Part shown: positions 7,600 to 14,660 of the stretch, piece after piece
Layout: the number at the start of each line of letters is the position of its first letter
Position numbering within the stretch: position 1 is the first letter of the stretch
Source: a virus
Virus record (IMG/VR): IMGVR_UViG_3300029448_000539
Coordinates: 1 to 20,977 of that record
Length of the DNA: 20,977 bases
Strand: one strand, 5' to 3'
The notes under the pieces: model-generated
Told to the model about the DNA's origin: nothing
Database searches by the model: none
Seen by the model: the letters and a program-made list of their open reading frames with translations, nothing else
Position numbers and translations under genes: made by a program

Positions 7600-8034
7600 A
7601 TGGACAATTTATTTTTGAACCCACTCATGGAAGAGATTCCTACATTCATGGTGGCCAACAAGAATCACACAGCCAAAGGCGCGTGGGCGAAAAATCACGA
7701 ACTCGCACCGCTCGGCACTGGCGTTCACAACACCACCGCAATCGGACGAGCGACGGATGTCGATATAAGGACGGGTTGGGCGGGTCACCTTACGACACGC
7801 GAAATGAAAGATAGATGGGATCGGCACTCGGGCATCCCCATCGGCAGCGATCTCGACAACCACCGCGCACAACTTTTCAATTTGCAGTGGAGTCGAACGT
7901 GGCAACTCAGGGCGATCAAAGGATGGACGCCCCTCGCGTCAATCGACCTTCAGATGCATGGCGAAGAAACACGAGCAGAACACGAAGGTTGGGCCATCGG
8001 ATGCCCGCAATGGTACGCTGAACATCAGCCTTAA
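7600..8034 (+). CDS. Hypothetical early protein
   Basis: A 144-residue reading frame in the early region, on the same strand as its neighbours and starting 16 bases after the Cro-like stop. The upstream sequence TTAGGATAAAAATAGG offers only a modest ribosome site. It is rich in Trp and His, with no recognised motif. Competing frames on both strands are shorter or lack starts with ribosome sites, and codon choice here is G/C-ending where it should be. I could not assign a family; the frame itself is moderately supported. Confidence 0.5.
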   Translation: MDNLFLNPLMEEIPTFMVANKNHTAKGAWAKNHELAPLGTGVHNTTAIGRATDVDIRTGWAGHLTTREMKDRWDRHSGIPIGSDLDNHRAQLFNLQWSRTWQLRAIKGWTPLASIDLQMHGEETRAEHEGWAIGCPQWYAEHQP

Positions 8035-8090
8035 AAAAATTTCTAACACTCAAAAACAAAGGAAAAACAAATTGATACGGAGTCTTAGGA

Positions 8091-8408
8091 ATGAAAATGA
8101 AGTTTTCGGCACCAACGGATGCCAATGTTGTGCAGATTGCCAAACGGCGATCTGCAGAAGAAGTCGCCATCAACAAAGAATTGTATGAATTCAGATCAGA
8201 CCCAGAGTTAATGTTGGACAAGCATCAACGCTGGTATCTCAACATGATTGCTTGCGATGCGCCTCGGACTCACCAGCGCCAACTAGCAAGAAAAATGCTC
8301 GACGAATCGCTCTGGCTTTTCTCATCAAAGTGTTTAGATCTACCGCCGACCCGACAGGGTGAAGAGAAATCTGTTGTCGAGATCACTATCGGGCACGAAC
8401 GCACATAG
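8091..8408 (+). CDS. Hypothetical early protein
   Basis: A 105-residue protein with GGAG eight bases before the ATG. The middle (about 40-75) is helical and basic-aromatic (KHQRWYLNMIACDAPRTHQR). The stop is directly followed by the ATG of the next gene, so the two are co-translated. A small accessory partner of the following nuclease is plausible from position only. No family recognised. Confidence 0.7.
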   Translation: MKMKFSAPTDANVVQIAKRRSAEEVAINKELYEFRSDPELMLDKHQRWYLNMIACDAPRTHQRQLARKMLDESLWLFSSKCLDLPPTRQGEEKSVVEITIGHERT

Positions 8409-8783
8409 ATGGGGTCAATGCAGAGACGAAAAGGGCGGGCAGGCGAAAACGAATGCCGGAAACTTCTCGAATCTGAAATCGGTCTGCCGATTCTGCGGAA
8501 TTGGCAAGAGCAGGCAGCACATGGTGGGGTTGATCTGATCGGCATCCCGGGCTTTGCGCTCGAGGTGAAGCGGGCCAAGCGGTACTCGAATCAGTGGTTC
8601 GAGCAAGCCAAGCAGCAGGCTAAAGAAGACGCACCAGTTCTTCTTTACCGGCTCGACCGGCAAGACTGGATGTGTGAAATGCGCGGTCAGGATTTAATTG
8701 ACGAACTAAAAAGTGAAGACGAAAAGATCACCATGACCTTGACCGCCTTTTGTACGATTGTCCGAGAGAGAATTGGTCGGTAG
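8409..8783 (+). CDS. PD-(D/E)XK nuclease, phage Holliday-junction-resolvase-like
   Basis: A 124-residue protein with the classic small-nuclease order: E13 in RAGENE, D42 in GGVDLIGIPG, and the ExK pair E52/K54 in ALEVKR, followed by WFEQAKQQA (Gln motif) and a beta strand VLLYR. This matches the phage resolvase-like PD-(D/E)XK group, which cleaves branched DNA in replication and recombination. The ATG at 8409 directly follows the previous stop; a second ATG three codons on is possible. It lies upstream of a winged-helix protein and a RecB-like nuclease, forming a recombination cluster. The fold is confident; junction specificity is inference. Confidence 0.8.
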   Translation: MGSMQRRKGRAGENECRKLLESEIGLPILRNWQEQAAHGGVDLIGIPGFALEVKRAKRYSNQWFEQAKQQAKEDAPVLLYRLDRQDWMCEMRGQDLIDELKSEDEKITMTLTAFCTIVRERIGR

Positions 8784-8805
8784 TTACAAGATTGAAGGAG
8801 CGATG

Positions 8806-9072
8806 ATGGGGCCAGGGGGTGGCTATCGCCCCCAGATGGCCCTCGGAATAATGCTGGAGAAGGGCAAACCCATGACCGCAGAACAGATACGCAAAAAAAC
8901 GAGTTGCACGGATGGGCGCATCTTCGGATCGCTCATGTCGCGACTTTATCGGCAAGGGCTGGTCGAGCGCAGCGGGACGCCCGTCTCGCAGCGGGGCAAC
9001 CGATCCTCGGAAGGCGTCTTTGAATATCGCGTTACGGAAGCTGGCCAGGAGTGGCTAAAAAAATTTGGTTAA
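8806..9072 (+). CDS. Winged-helix DNA-binding protein
   Basis: An 88-residue protein. The AAGGAG at 8795-8800 sits two bases before one ATG (8803) and five before the next (8806); the second is preferred, and an upstream TTG is unlikely. Residues 20-56 fit a winged helix-turn-helix (KPMTAEQIRKKTSCTDGRIF, then SRLYRQGLVERSG), with a wing and YRVTEAGQEWL following as in PadR/MarR-like folds. It may regulate the early genes or bind the origin. It is followed after two bases by a palindromic operator-like site. Confidence 0.75.
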   Translation: MGPGGGYRPQMALGIMLEKGKPMTAEQIRKKTSCTDGRIFGSLMSRLYRQGLVERSGTPVSQRGNRSSEGVFEYRVTEAGQEWLKKFG

Positions 9073-9074
9073 TG

Positions 9075-9092
9075 TGTCAGGTAGATCTGACA
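9075..9092. promoter_or_regulatory. Second TGTCA-N8-TGACA operator candidate
   Basis: TGTCAG and CTGACA are perfect 6-base arms around GTAGAT. Spacing and half sites match the palindrome in the immunity region, and the right half TGACAAAA is identical over eight bases. It abuts the AAGGAG (9095 onward) of the RecB-like nuclease gene, so either a DNA-bound repressor or an RNA hairpin could limit that gene's expression. Confidence 0.5.
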
Positions 9093-9111
9093 AAAGGAGT
9101 GACACCCGACA

Positions 9112-9882
9112 ATGAATGGATTTGAAACACACGGTCTTGAACATCTCAGCCCGAGCCAGATCAACATGGCTATGGACTCTGCAAGCGCGTGGGTCGTAAG
9201 CAAGTTACTTAAGCAACGCTTCTCCGTGGGCGTTCCGGCCGAGCGGGGCAAGGCAGTTGAATCTGGCGTAGCGCGTGGCCTTTACCACATGGATATGCCG
9301 ATTGCCGACTGTCAGGCACGGGCCATCGAGGTCTTTGAAAGCAACACCGCACTTATGTCCGGCCTCGAACCCGAGGAGCGCAAAAAGACTTATCCGGTGA
9401 TCGAGAACATGGTCGAGATGGCTATCGAGCAGTTGCGCCCCCTGGGCGATCCGAACTGGCCAGCCGAGACGCATCAAAACCGCGTGGAGATCAAATGCCG
9501 GTTCAAGAAAGGCGAAGACGGCACGGTGCCGATTATCGGCTTTCTCGATTTTCTTTATGACAATGAGATCGTTGACCTCAAGACCACTGGCCGACTGCCA
9601 ACAAAAATGTCGGCAGCGCACTGCCGTCAGGCTGCCGTGTATGCGCGGGCAACTGGCCTGCCGGTCAAGTTTCTTTATGTGTCGCCGAAGAATTACCGAT
9701 GGCTGGAGCCAGAGGACATCGATCAGTCTCTCGCCGAGATCAAGGCGCAGGTGAAACGCCTCGAAAAGTTTTTATCAGTTTCGGACGATCCGAAGTTTCT
9801 CGCTTCAATCGTCCCACACAACCCGTCCTCCTTCTATTGGAACGGAAACAAACACCTTGAAGGGGAACTGGAACGGGCCTAA
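9112..9882 (+). CDS. RecB/Cas4-family PD-(D/E)XK exonuclease-like protein
   Basis: A 256-residue protein of PDDEXK_1 type. Visible residues are D146 in IIGFLDFLYD, D155 and K157 in IVDLKTT, and the Gln motif RQAAVY (Q173-Y177) that is diagnostic of RecB-like nucleases. The Cys cluster of iron-sulphur Cas4 enzymes is absent. In phages such proteins act as recombination or replication exonucleases and are often paired with an ssDNA-binding protein. That is the case here: the next gene encodes a protein with an SSB-like tail. AGGAG lies twelve bases before the ATG, a long but usable distance. Confidence 0.85.
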   Translation: MNGFETHGLEHLSPSQINMAMDSASAWVVSKLLKQRFSVGVPAERGKAVESGVARGLYHMDMPIADCQARAIEVFESNTALMSGLEPEERKKTYPVIENMVEMAIEQLRPLGDPNWPAETHQNRVEIKCRFKKGEDGTVPIIGFLDFLYDNEIVDLKTTGRLPTKMSAAHCRQAAVYARATGLPVKFLYVSPKNYRWLEPEDIDQSLAEIKAQVKRLEKFLSVSDDPKFLASIVPHNPSSFYWNGNKHLEGELERA

Positions 9883-9939
9883 CAAGCCACGGCAACGTCG
9901 GGGCCGAAGACTCGACGCTAAAAAAATGAGGGTTACAAA

Positions 9940-10503
9940 ATGCCACTAAATCTGCAAATGGGCGGTGAGGGTTCTGCCTACATCCGCTTTAAACCGACTG
10001 AGAACGCTTGGTTCATGTCAGGCCCAGACGGGCCACAGGAGTTTGAGTTCAGCGATCCCGTTGTCATCGACATCGAGAACGTAGAGCTGGGCTGGCTGTA
10101 TCTTGGTGTCGGGATTTCCGAATGGGAACCTTGGCCGAACAACATCAAGACCGACCGCCCAACAGAGGGCGAGTTCAAGGTCGCTGCCAAGATCAAACTG
10201 TTTTCAAAAAAACTGTTTGGCGAAGATGGGGTGCGCGAACTGCGCTCGAATCAGGCTGGGGTCATGCAATTTATCCAAGACCTTTACGCCGATGCCGAAC
10301 CCAACTTTAAAAAGGGTGTGCCTGTCGTCGAGATCACCGGCTCTAACCCAGTGAAGATCGGCAAGGGGTCTACGCGGATACCGCAACACATTATCAAGAA
10401 GTTCGTTGACCGGCCGGATGCTCTGGCAAACGGCCACGCCAAACCGGAGACAAGCAATCCTAAAGCTGACTCTGCGGACGCGGATGATGACGATGAGTTC
10501 TAA
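9940..10503 (+). CDS. Probable single-stranded-DNA-binding protein with acidic SSB-like tail
   Basis: A 187-residue protein. Residues 1-150 are beta-rich with many aromatic residues (such as WLYLGVGISEWEPWP), consistent with an OB-like ssDNA-binding fold, though no family can be proven by eye. A disordered linker (about 160-180) leads to the terminal DDDDEF, very like the acidic, Phe-ending tail that bacterial SSB uses to recruit partner proteins. It has a GAGGG ribosome site. It sits between a RecB-like nuclease and the PrimPol-helicase, in keeping with a role at forks. The gene is followed by a strong terminator. Confidence 0.75.
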   Translation: MPLNLQMGGEGSAYIRFKPTENAWFMSGPDGPQEFEFSDPVVIDIENVELGWLYLGVGISEWEPWPNNIKTDRPTEGEFKVAAKIKLFSKKLFGEDGVRELRSNQAGVMQFIQDLYADAEPNFKKGVPVVEITGSNPVKIGKGSTRIPQHIIKKFVDRPDALANGHAKPETSNPKADSADADDDDEF

Positions 10504-10531
10504 AGTCCATGGGAATCCTCCTCCCTGTGGC

Positions 10532-10552
10532 CACGCCGTCCTAACCGGCGTG
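10532..10552 (+). repeat. Perfect hairpin upstream of the strong terminator
   Basis: CACGCCG (10532-10538) and CGGCGTG (10546-10552) form a 7-base stem with a TCCTAAC loop, seven bases ahead of the terminator. It may be an anti-terminator/pausing element or the 5' part of a small structured RNA; no U-run follows it. Confidence 0.5.
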
Positions 10553-10559
10553 TAATTGT

Positions 10560-10607
10560 GCGCGGGGTCAGGTTCTTCTCCTATTTCCTGGCTCCGCGCC
10601 TTTTTTT
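10560..10607 (+). terminator. Strong intrinsic terminator
   Basis: A 13-base stem, GCGCGGGGTCAGG (10560-10572) with CCTGGCTCCGCGC (10587-10599), has two G·U pairs. It is followed by TTTTTTT (10601-10607). It ends the early transcript after the SSB-like gene, so expression of downstream replication genes needs read-through, antitermination or a second promoter. Confidence 0.85.
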
Positions 10608-10623
10608 CTTAAAGGAATGGTTT

Positions 10624-10794
10624 ATGAAAAAGGTGTCTCAAATGTTTTCGTGGGAGTTTATTTTTGTTTTTTTCATCTCGGCAATGGTGTTGAGTTTGAT
10701 GGCCGGCTGCGCCACCTATGTCTCGACGTCCGTCGGAGATCACACCGTTCGCACTGGCTTCCACTTAACCCATGAGGTCGCAGAAGATGACTGA
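10624..10794 (+). CDS. Small predicted lipoprotein
   Basis: A 56-residue protein. The ATG at 10624 follows AAAGGA by seven bases; an upstream in-frame start is inside the terminator and is rejected. A basic MKKVSQ start, a hydrophobic stretch (about 10-27) and MAGC make a type II signal peptide with Cys29 as the lipidation site; -3 is Met rather than Leu. The mature part is only 28 residues. Phage lipoproteins in early regions often block superinfection, but that is only a hypothesis here. The end overlaps the next gene, ATGACTGA. Confidence 0.7.
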   Translation: MKKVSQMFSWEFIFVFFISAMVLSLMAGCATYVSTSVGDHTVRTGFHLTHEVAEDD

Positions 10795-10969
10795 AGAAGG
10801 CAAGAAGTTTTTTGGTTGGTTTTACGCAATTGGACTAGCAATCATTATGTGCATTCATGGCTGCGTGGAAGTCGGTGGCGGGAGCAGCAGTGGCACGGCA
10901 AGCAACGAAGCTGACACGACAAGCACCTCTGAGCAAGAGCAAACCCAAGCCTACACGGACGAAGAATGA
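10787..10969 (+). CDS. Second small predicted lipoprotein
   Basis: A 60-residue protein beginning at the ATG that overlaps the previous stop. There is a hydrophobic segment at residues 9-23, then IHGC with candidate lipidated Cys26. The mature portion is a Gly/Ser/Thr-rich acidic tail (GGGSSSGTASNEADTTSTSE), typical of a flexible periplasmic linker. The overlap with the first lipoprotein suggests a joint function. Alternatively it is a simple membrane-anchored peptide, since the -1 to -3 residues are not ideal. Its stop overlaps the next ATG (ATGA). Confidence 0.65.
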   Translation: MTEEGKKFFGWFYAIGLAIIMCIHGCVEVGGGSSSGTASNEADTTSTSEQEQTQAYTDEE

Positions 10970-11454
10970 TCGGGCGGTTGTGGTCGATGTACGACACATA
11001 CCCCGAAGACGCTGAAACGCCGTATGAGATTGCTTCTGGCAAAGAGCGGGCTGCGTGGATCGCCGAATTCATGGAGTGGAAAACCGAAGCACAAGTCGGG
11101 CCAGAAAAAGAGCTTACGGCGCTAATCAATCTTTATGTCGATAACGGCGTCCGTATTTTTATCGACCTTGATTGGCCGGACAAGATCGTTCTGACCGCTG
11201 CTTACATTGCTGCGTTCCCGAAAGAACACTCACAAGATCTGCTCACCGATCTGGGCGACGTAGACCTGCTGACCGAGATCTCCAAAACGATGGAGAACAT
11301 CGCGATGGAGCAGATGTTCTCGCAGCCGAACGAAAAGACCGCTGTGAAATTCATGCACCTCATCACCGCTGCTTTTATGAATGCCTGCGCTGAGAACTTA
11401 CAAGAAGACTTTGACGAAATTATCAAAAAGAATGAGCGCCAATTTGGCGAGTGA
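10966..11454 (+). CDS. Hypothetical protein upstream of the PrimPol gene
   Basis: A 162-residue acidic, mainly helical protein with no recognised motif (a repeating pattern in LTDLGDVDLLTEISKTMEN and a helix-rich C-terminus). Its ATG overlaps the previous stop by four bases and its end overlaps the PrimPol start by 23 bases, which indicates tight translational coupling. It may be a small accessory or loader for the helicase, by position only. A start at Met8 is possible. Confidence 0.7.
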   Translation: MIGRLWSMYDTYPEDAETPYEIASGKERAAWIAEFMEWKTEAQVGPEKELTALINLYVDNGVRIFIDLDWPDKIVLTAAYIAAFPKEHSQDLLTDLGDVDLLTEISKTMENIAMEQMFSQPNEKTAVKFMHLITAAFMNACAENLQEDFDEIIKKNERQFGE

Positions 11455-13588
11455 GCAGCAGAAGTGGGCTGAACTGTATATGGGGTTGGGCCTTAACCCG
11501 ATCCCTGTCCACTATGTTAAAGAAGACGGCTCTTGCTCTTGCCGTCAGGGCGCCAAGTGTCCCTCTCCAGGCAAGCACCCAGCCCTCGATTCATGGCTGC
11601 GCTATCAACGTGTTCGCGCAAGCGAAGACGATACCGAATATTGGTTTGATGGCCCGTTCAAAAAGCACAACGTCGGGATCGTGACGGGCAAGATCAGCGG
11701 TGGCCTCGTCGTGATCGACGTTGATGCCGGTGAAGGCAAAGACGGTGACGATACTCTGCAAACGATTCAACTCGAGAATGAGGACTTCCCCGATACGATG
11801 ATGGCGTACACCGGAGGCGGTGGCCGTCACTACTTCTTCTACGCACCCAAGGGGATGCGGATCAAGACCGGCACCAACATCCTCGGCCCAGGCGTTGACG
11901 TTAGAGGCGAGGGCGGTTTCGTGGTGGCTGCGCCTTCGCAGCATAAGAGCGGTCGGCCTTACACGATGGAAGTCGCCAACCCGATTGCCAATCTACCGGA
12001 CTGGCTGCTCGACCGGCTCGAGGAACAGGACGATGCCCCGACGGCGCCCAAGAGTAACGGGGCAGCGCCGGAGCGCGATCGCGACCTATTTAATCGCGTG
12101 ACCGACGGGCGCGATGCGTACATGGTGGACACGGTACTCGCGATCATTAGAGACATCGTAACCGCCACGCATGGCATTCCCTCTGCGGACGCGGTATTTG
12201 ATGAAGCGTGGCCACAATACGAGAGAAAGGTGGCAGCGCGGGGCGCGTCGCTCGAACAGGACGGGCGTGGCGAGTCAGCCATGCGCCAGAAGATCGCCTA
12301 CTGGCTGAAGCGGGCGAACCTTGGAACGCTGCGGGTAATTGCGGGCATCCCTTTGGACGGGATTGCGCCGAACATTGCAGCGGAGCCCGAAACGCCGGAC
12401 GCGGAGCCAGAGGTAAAGGGGCTGAACTTCCAAATCACCGACTGGTCTACCAATCGATATTTGGGGGAGCCTCCCGCGAGGCAGTGGCTGATTGACAAAG
12501 TGCTGCCGGCCGGCGTGTCAGGGATCTTCGCCAGTCTGGGTGGCGTGGGCAAGTCGTTCGCGCTGCTCGACCTGGCTTTCAAGGTCACACGCTTTGATTC
12601 CGAATCATGGACAAGCCCCCGCGCTCTCGGCGGGGAGCTTGCCCGCTTTGGGTCAGCCGTGGTCTTGGCTGCGGAAGACTCAAGGGATGAACTGCATCGG
12701 CGTGTCCGCGCACTCGGTGATGACGATGCACTGAAGCGGGCTACGGGCAGGCTATTTGTTCCACCTGTCGTTGACCTCGGTGGGGCGCCGACCTTGATGA
12801 CCATGCAGTTTGGCGATGCCACGATGACACCGGCATGGTACGACTTCGTGGATCAGTGCAAGGCGATCCAAGACCTTCAACTGATCGTCATTGACCCGAT
12901 CCAGCCCTTCGTCTCTGCCGATCTCAACTCCGACTCGACCTCGGCTGCGCGGTTGATGGGATCGCTCTCGAGCCTTGCTGCCGAGACAGGGGCGACTGTG
13001 ATCGGGTCGCACCACATGAGGAAGTCAGGCTCGTTCGCGATCAAGACTGTTTGGGAGGCCCGCGAAAGTGTGCGTGGCGTCGCGTCCTTACTGGATCAGG
13101 CACGTTGGGCATATTGCCTCTGGTATGGATCAGAGAACGACCTCGAAGTCATCGAGCAGCAACTGCTTGATGAAGGTGTGATCGAGGAAGGGTTAAACCG
13201 TGCGGATTTCGTGCAGGGAGCAGTGGTCAAGTGCAACAGCCCTGTTGATCTGCAAATCAGGGATTACGTCCGCAGCCAGGACACGGGCCTGCTGATGGAT
13301 CGAACTGGCGACTTCGACATGGCGCGTGAGGTCAGCAACCGTATCAGCGCAGCAAACCGAGACGCGATCTTCGAGGATGTTCTGGCAAGGGAGAAAGCGG
13401 GCAAGGCGTTCCCTCTGGGCGCCCAGTCACGCGACTCACTGGCGAAGCACATCGTCAAGGAATATGGATACAAGATGAAAGTGGCCCGTGAGCATATCGA
13501 TAAGTGGCTCGAGGATGCGTATCTCGGGCGTGACCGAGACAACCATCGCAAGTGCTGGGTGGTGACATTAAAACGATTTGGAGATTGA
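11432..13588 (+). CDS. Bifunctional primase-polymerase fused to RepA-like helicase
   Basis: A 718-residue replication protein from the ATG at 11432. An N-terminal CSC...C...GKHP cluster (C35, C37, C43, H49) precedes the Prim-Pol catalytic set: DxD in VVIDVD (D96, D98), GGGGRHYFF (H133) and GVDVRGEGG (D156). A linker with a helical C-terminal primase region follows at about 215-300. The RecA-fold helicase domain has Walker A GGVGKS (370-375), Walker B LIVIDP (D488) and a GSHH sensor (526-529), as in RepA-type hexameric helicases. No separate DNA polymerase gene is visible, so this protein probably primes, and perhaps copies, DNA at the iteron origin. Activity of each half is inferred from motifs. 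Confidence 0.92.
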   Translation: MSANLASEQQKWAELYMGLGLNPIPVHYVKEDGSCSCRQGAKCPSPGKHPALDSWLRYQRVRASEDDTEYWFDGPFKKHNVGIVTGKISGGLVVIDVDAGEGKDGDDTLQTIQLENEDFPDTMMAYTGGGGRHYFFYAPKGMRIKTGTNILGPGVDVRGEGGFVVAAPSQHKSGRPYTMEVANPIANLPDWLLDRLEEQDDAPTAPKSNGAAPERDRDLFNRVTDGRDAYMVDTVLAIIRDIVTATHGIPSADAVFDEAWPQYERKVAARGASLEQDGRGESAMRQKIAYWLKRANLGTLRVIAGIPLDGIAPNIAAEPETPDAEPEVKGLNFQITDWSTNRYLGEPPARQWLIDKVLPAGVSGIFASLGGVGKSFALLDLAFKVTRFDSESWTSPRALGGELARFGSAVVLAAEDSRDELHRRVRALGDDDALKRATGRLFVPPVVDLGGAPTLMTMQFGDATMTPAWYDFVDQCKAIQDLQLIVIDPIQPFVSADLNSDSTSAARLMGSLSSLAAETGATVIGSHHMRKSGSFAIKTVWEARESVRGVASLLDQARWAYCLWYGSENDLEVIEQQLLDEGVIEEGLNRADFVQGAVVKCNSPVDLQIRDYVRSQDTGLLMDRTGDFDMAREVSNRISAANRDAIFEDVLAREKAGKAFPLGAQSRDSLAKHIVKEYGYKMKVAREHIDKWLEDAYLGRDRDNHRKCWVVTLKRFGD

Positions 13589-13591
13589 AAA

Positions 13592-13768
13592 ATGAACAAA
13601 CAAGAACAATGGACAGAATTACAGCAAGTTGCATCAAACCCGATGCGACTGATGTCGCCGGACACTCGGGAAACGATCCGGTTTTTGTCGGACGAAGGGG
13701 CCACGGAAGTCATCCGGCGTGAGGCGAAACGCCTAATGGATGCTGTGCCTTGCCCGACCTGCGAATGA
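13592..13768 (+). CDS. Small protein with terminal CPTC motif
   Basis: A 58-residue protein with GGAG eight bases before ATG, starting three bases after the PrimPol stop. It is helical and basic in the middle (SPDTRETIRFLSDEGATEVI) and ends PCPTCE, a Cys pair that could bind metal as a dimer. No family recognised. It is likely part of the same operon. Confidence 0.65.
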   Translation: MNKQEQWTELQQVASNPMRLMSPDTRETIRFLSDEGATEVIRREAKRLMDAVPCPTCE

Positions 13769-13770
13769 AT

Positions 13771-13872
13771 ATGACCTCTCACCCCTTTAGACGGCCTGCG
13801 AAGAAACACTCTATGTTGTGGCGACATTGCTTGTTCGGTGTGGGTGGGGTTGAGGGGTCACCAGATGCGTAA
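13771..13872 (+). CDS. Very short reading frame, doubtful
   Basis: A 33-residue basic frame lying between two better genes and overlapping the next one. It has no ribosome site of its own and could only be translated by coupling to the gene before it. No recognisable features. Included because it fills the gap; may be chance. Confidence 0.25.
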   Translation: MTSHPFRRPAKKHSMLWRHCLFGVGGVEGSPDA

Positions 13873-13954
13873 GAAGCTGCTAACCGATGACATGATCTTG
13901 GGCAGCTTGATCGGCCTCATCGTGATCGGCATTACGGTGCTGCTCATTGGATAG
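13865..13954 (+). CDS. 29-residue single-span membrane microprotein
   Basis: MRKKLLTDDM followed by an unbroken hydrophobic helix LGSLIGLIVIGITVLLIG. It is preceded by GAGGGG at a suitable distance. The positive N-terminus suggests an N-in orientation. Tiny membrane proteins are common in phages (inhibitors, holin-like modifiers), but nothing indicates which. Confidence 0.5.
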   Translation: MRKKLLTDDMILGSLIGLIVIGITVLLIG

Positions 13955-13958
13955 GGAG

Positions 13959-14207
13959 ATGCGATATCCGACCGGCTATGAGGCTGCCGTTATGGGCCAC
14001 GCGGAGAGGTTCTGTCAGGCAGCTCAACAGTGGGAGACGTTTCTCGTACTGGACTATGAAAAGGCCATCGAGATCACTCAGGAACTGCTCGAGTGTGACC
14101 GTGAGGAAGCGGTCGATTACTTCTCTTTTAACGTGTCTGGGAGCCTGATGGGTGAAGCATATTTTACTGCGAAGGAGTTAAGAGAGATTCTAGAAGATGA
14201 TAGGTAA
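13959..14207 (+). CDS. Conserved phage protein (EAAVMGHAERF family)
   Basis: An 82-residue protein with the pattern GHAERF...DYEKAIEI...REEAVDYFSFNVSGSLMGEAYF, which I recognise as a widespread but uncharacterised phage family (variants end EFNxxGAWVGE). The ATG at 13959 directly follows GGGAG; an in-frame TTG at 13947 is the alternative start. It is the last gene before the iteron origin, so it may be replication-associated, but no function is established. Its end overlaps no gene. Confidence 0.7.
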   Translation: MRYPTGYEAAVMGHAERFCQAAQQWETFLVLDYEKAIEITQELLECDREEAVDYFSFNVSGSLMGEAYFTAKELREILEDDR

Positions 14208-14210
14208 CTT

Positions 14211-14410
14211 ATTGATAATAAACGGTTTGCGGAGGTTTGCGTACTTCCCTGTGGATAACTTTGCACACCTTCGTAAGACATTGATATTAAACGGAAAAAA
14301 AAATATGAATCAATTTGCGGGTGTTTGCGGGTGTTTGCGGCATTGCATCGTAAGTGTTTGTTTTTACAGCATAAAAAAAATACACAATTTGCGGAGGTTT
14401 GCGGAGGTTT
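14211..14410. other. Iteron-type replication origin
   Basis: Seven TTTGCG units occur with a 10-base period in three clusters: TTTGCGGAGG at 14226 plus a unit at 14236; TTTGCGGGTG at 14314 and 14324 plus TTTGCGGCAT at 14334; and TTTGCGGAGG at 14388 and 14398. A perfect DnaA box TGTGGATAA lies at 14250-14258. ATTGATAATAAACGG (14211-14225) and ATTGATATTAAACGG (14280-14294) are a diverged 15-base repeat, and A-rich stretches at 14291-14305 and 14363-14390 are unwinding candidates. TCGTAAG occurs twice (14271, 14348). An iteron-binding initiator is expected but not identified. Confidence 0.8.
14250..14258 (-). promoter_or_regulatory. Perfect DnaA box
   Basis: The minus strand reads TTATCCACA, the consensus DnaA-binding site, between the first two iteron clusters. 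It suggests that host DnaA helps open the origin. Confidence 0.75.
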
Positions 14411-14428
14411 CCCCCCATACCCCCCATT

Positions 14429-14453
14429 GGGAGGCCGTACACTCGGCCCTCCC
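14429..14453 (+). repeat. Origin-proximal hairpin, possible single-strand initiation site
   Basis: GGGAGGCCG (14429-14437) and CGGCCCTCCC (14444-14453) pair over nine positions with one bulged C around TACACT. It sits 22 bases past the last iteron after two C6 tracts. Hairpins beside iterons act as primase entry sites in some plasmids with dedicated primases; whether that applies here is inference. Confidence 0.5.
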
Positions 14454-14492
14454 TTATGGTCGGGCCGGTGTTATGCCTCCCAAGATGAGATC

Positions 14493-14660
14493 ATGCCGAT
14501 GATGTCTTCTCCTTACGGGTATAAGAAGCGATGCCGGAGATGTCAGAAAGATCAACACGCATCCAAGTTTCCACCACAACTTCCCCCTCCAGGGAAGATG
14601 CCCTTGTGCCGGTCGTGCTGGGACGAGATCGACGCGGAGAGAGCCAATGCCGATAAGTGA
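14493..14660 (+). CDS. Zinc-ribbon-like small protein
   Basis: A 55-residue basic protein with four Cys in two CxxC pairs: C14/C17 (RCRRC) and C39/C42 (CRSC). These are separated by a Pro-rich loop, the layout of a small zinc ribbon that binds nucleic acid or protein. The ribosome site is weak, and two Met codons just after the first are alternative starts. The reading frame further upstream runs through the iterons and is not credible. It overlaps the next gene by 14 bases. Confidence 0.65.
   Translation: MPMMSSPYGYKKRCRRCQKDQHASKFPPQLPPPGKMPLCRSCWDEIDAERANADK

Noticed and set aside
7609-7905. Leftward frame opposite the hypothetical early gene
   Set aside because: It starts in a weak context and opposes the direction of all neighbouring early genes, though the rightward choice is only moderately supported.
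12298-12822. Leftward 174-residue frame inside the PrimPol gene
   Set aside because: Antisense of a well-motifed coding region; low-complexity composition.
14226-14407. CRISPR array
   Set aside because: Units are 10 bases with no unique spacers and cluster with a DnaA box, as iterons do.
14197-14502. A 101-residue open frame through the origin region
   Set aside because: It runs through iterons and A-rich tracts, has no ribosome site, and its composition looks like translated repeats.
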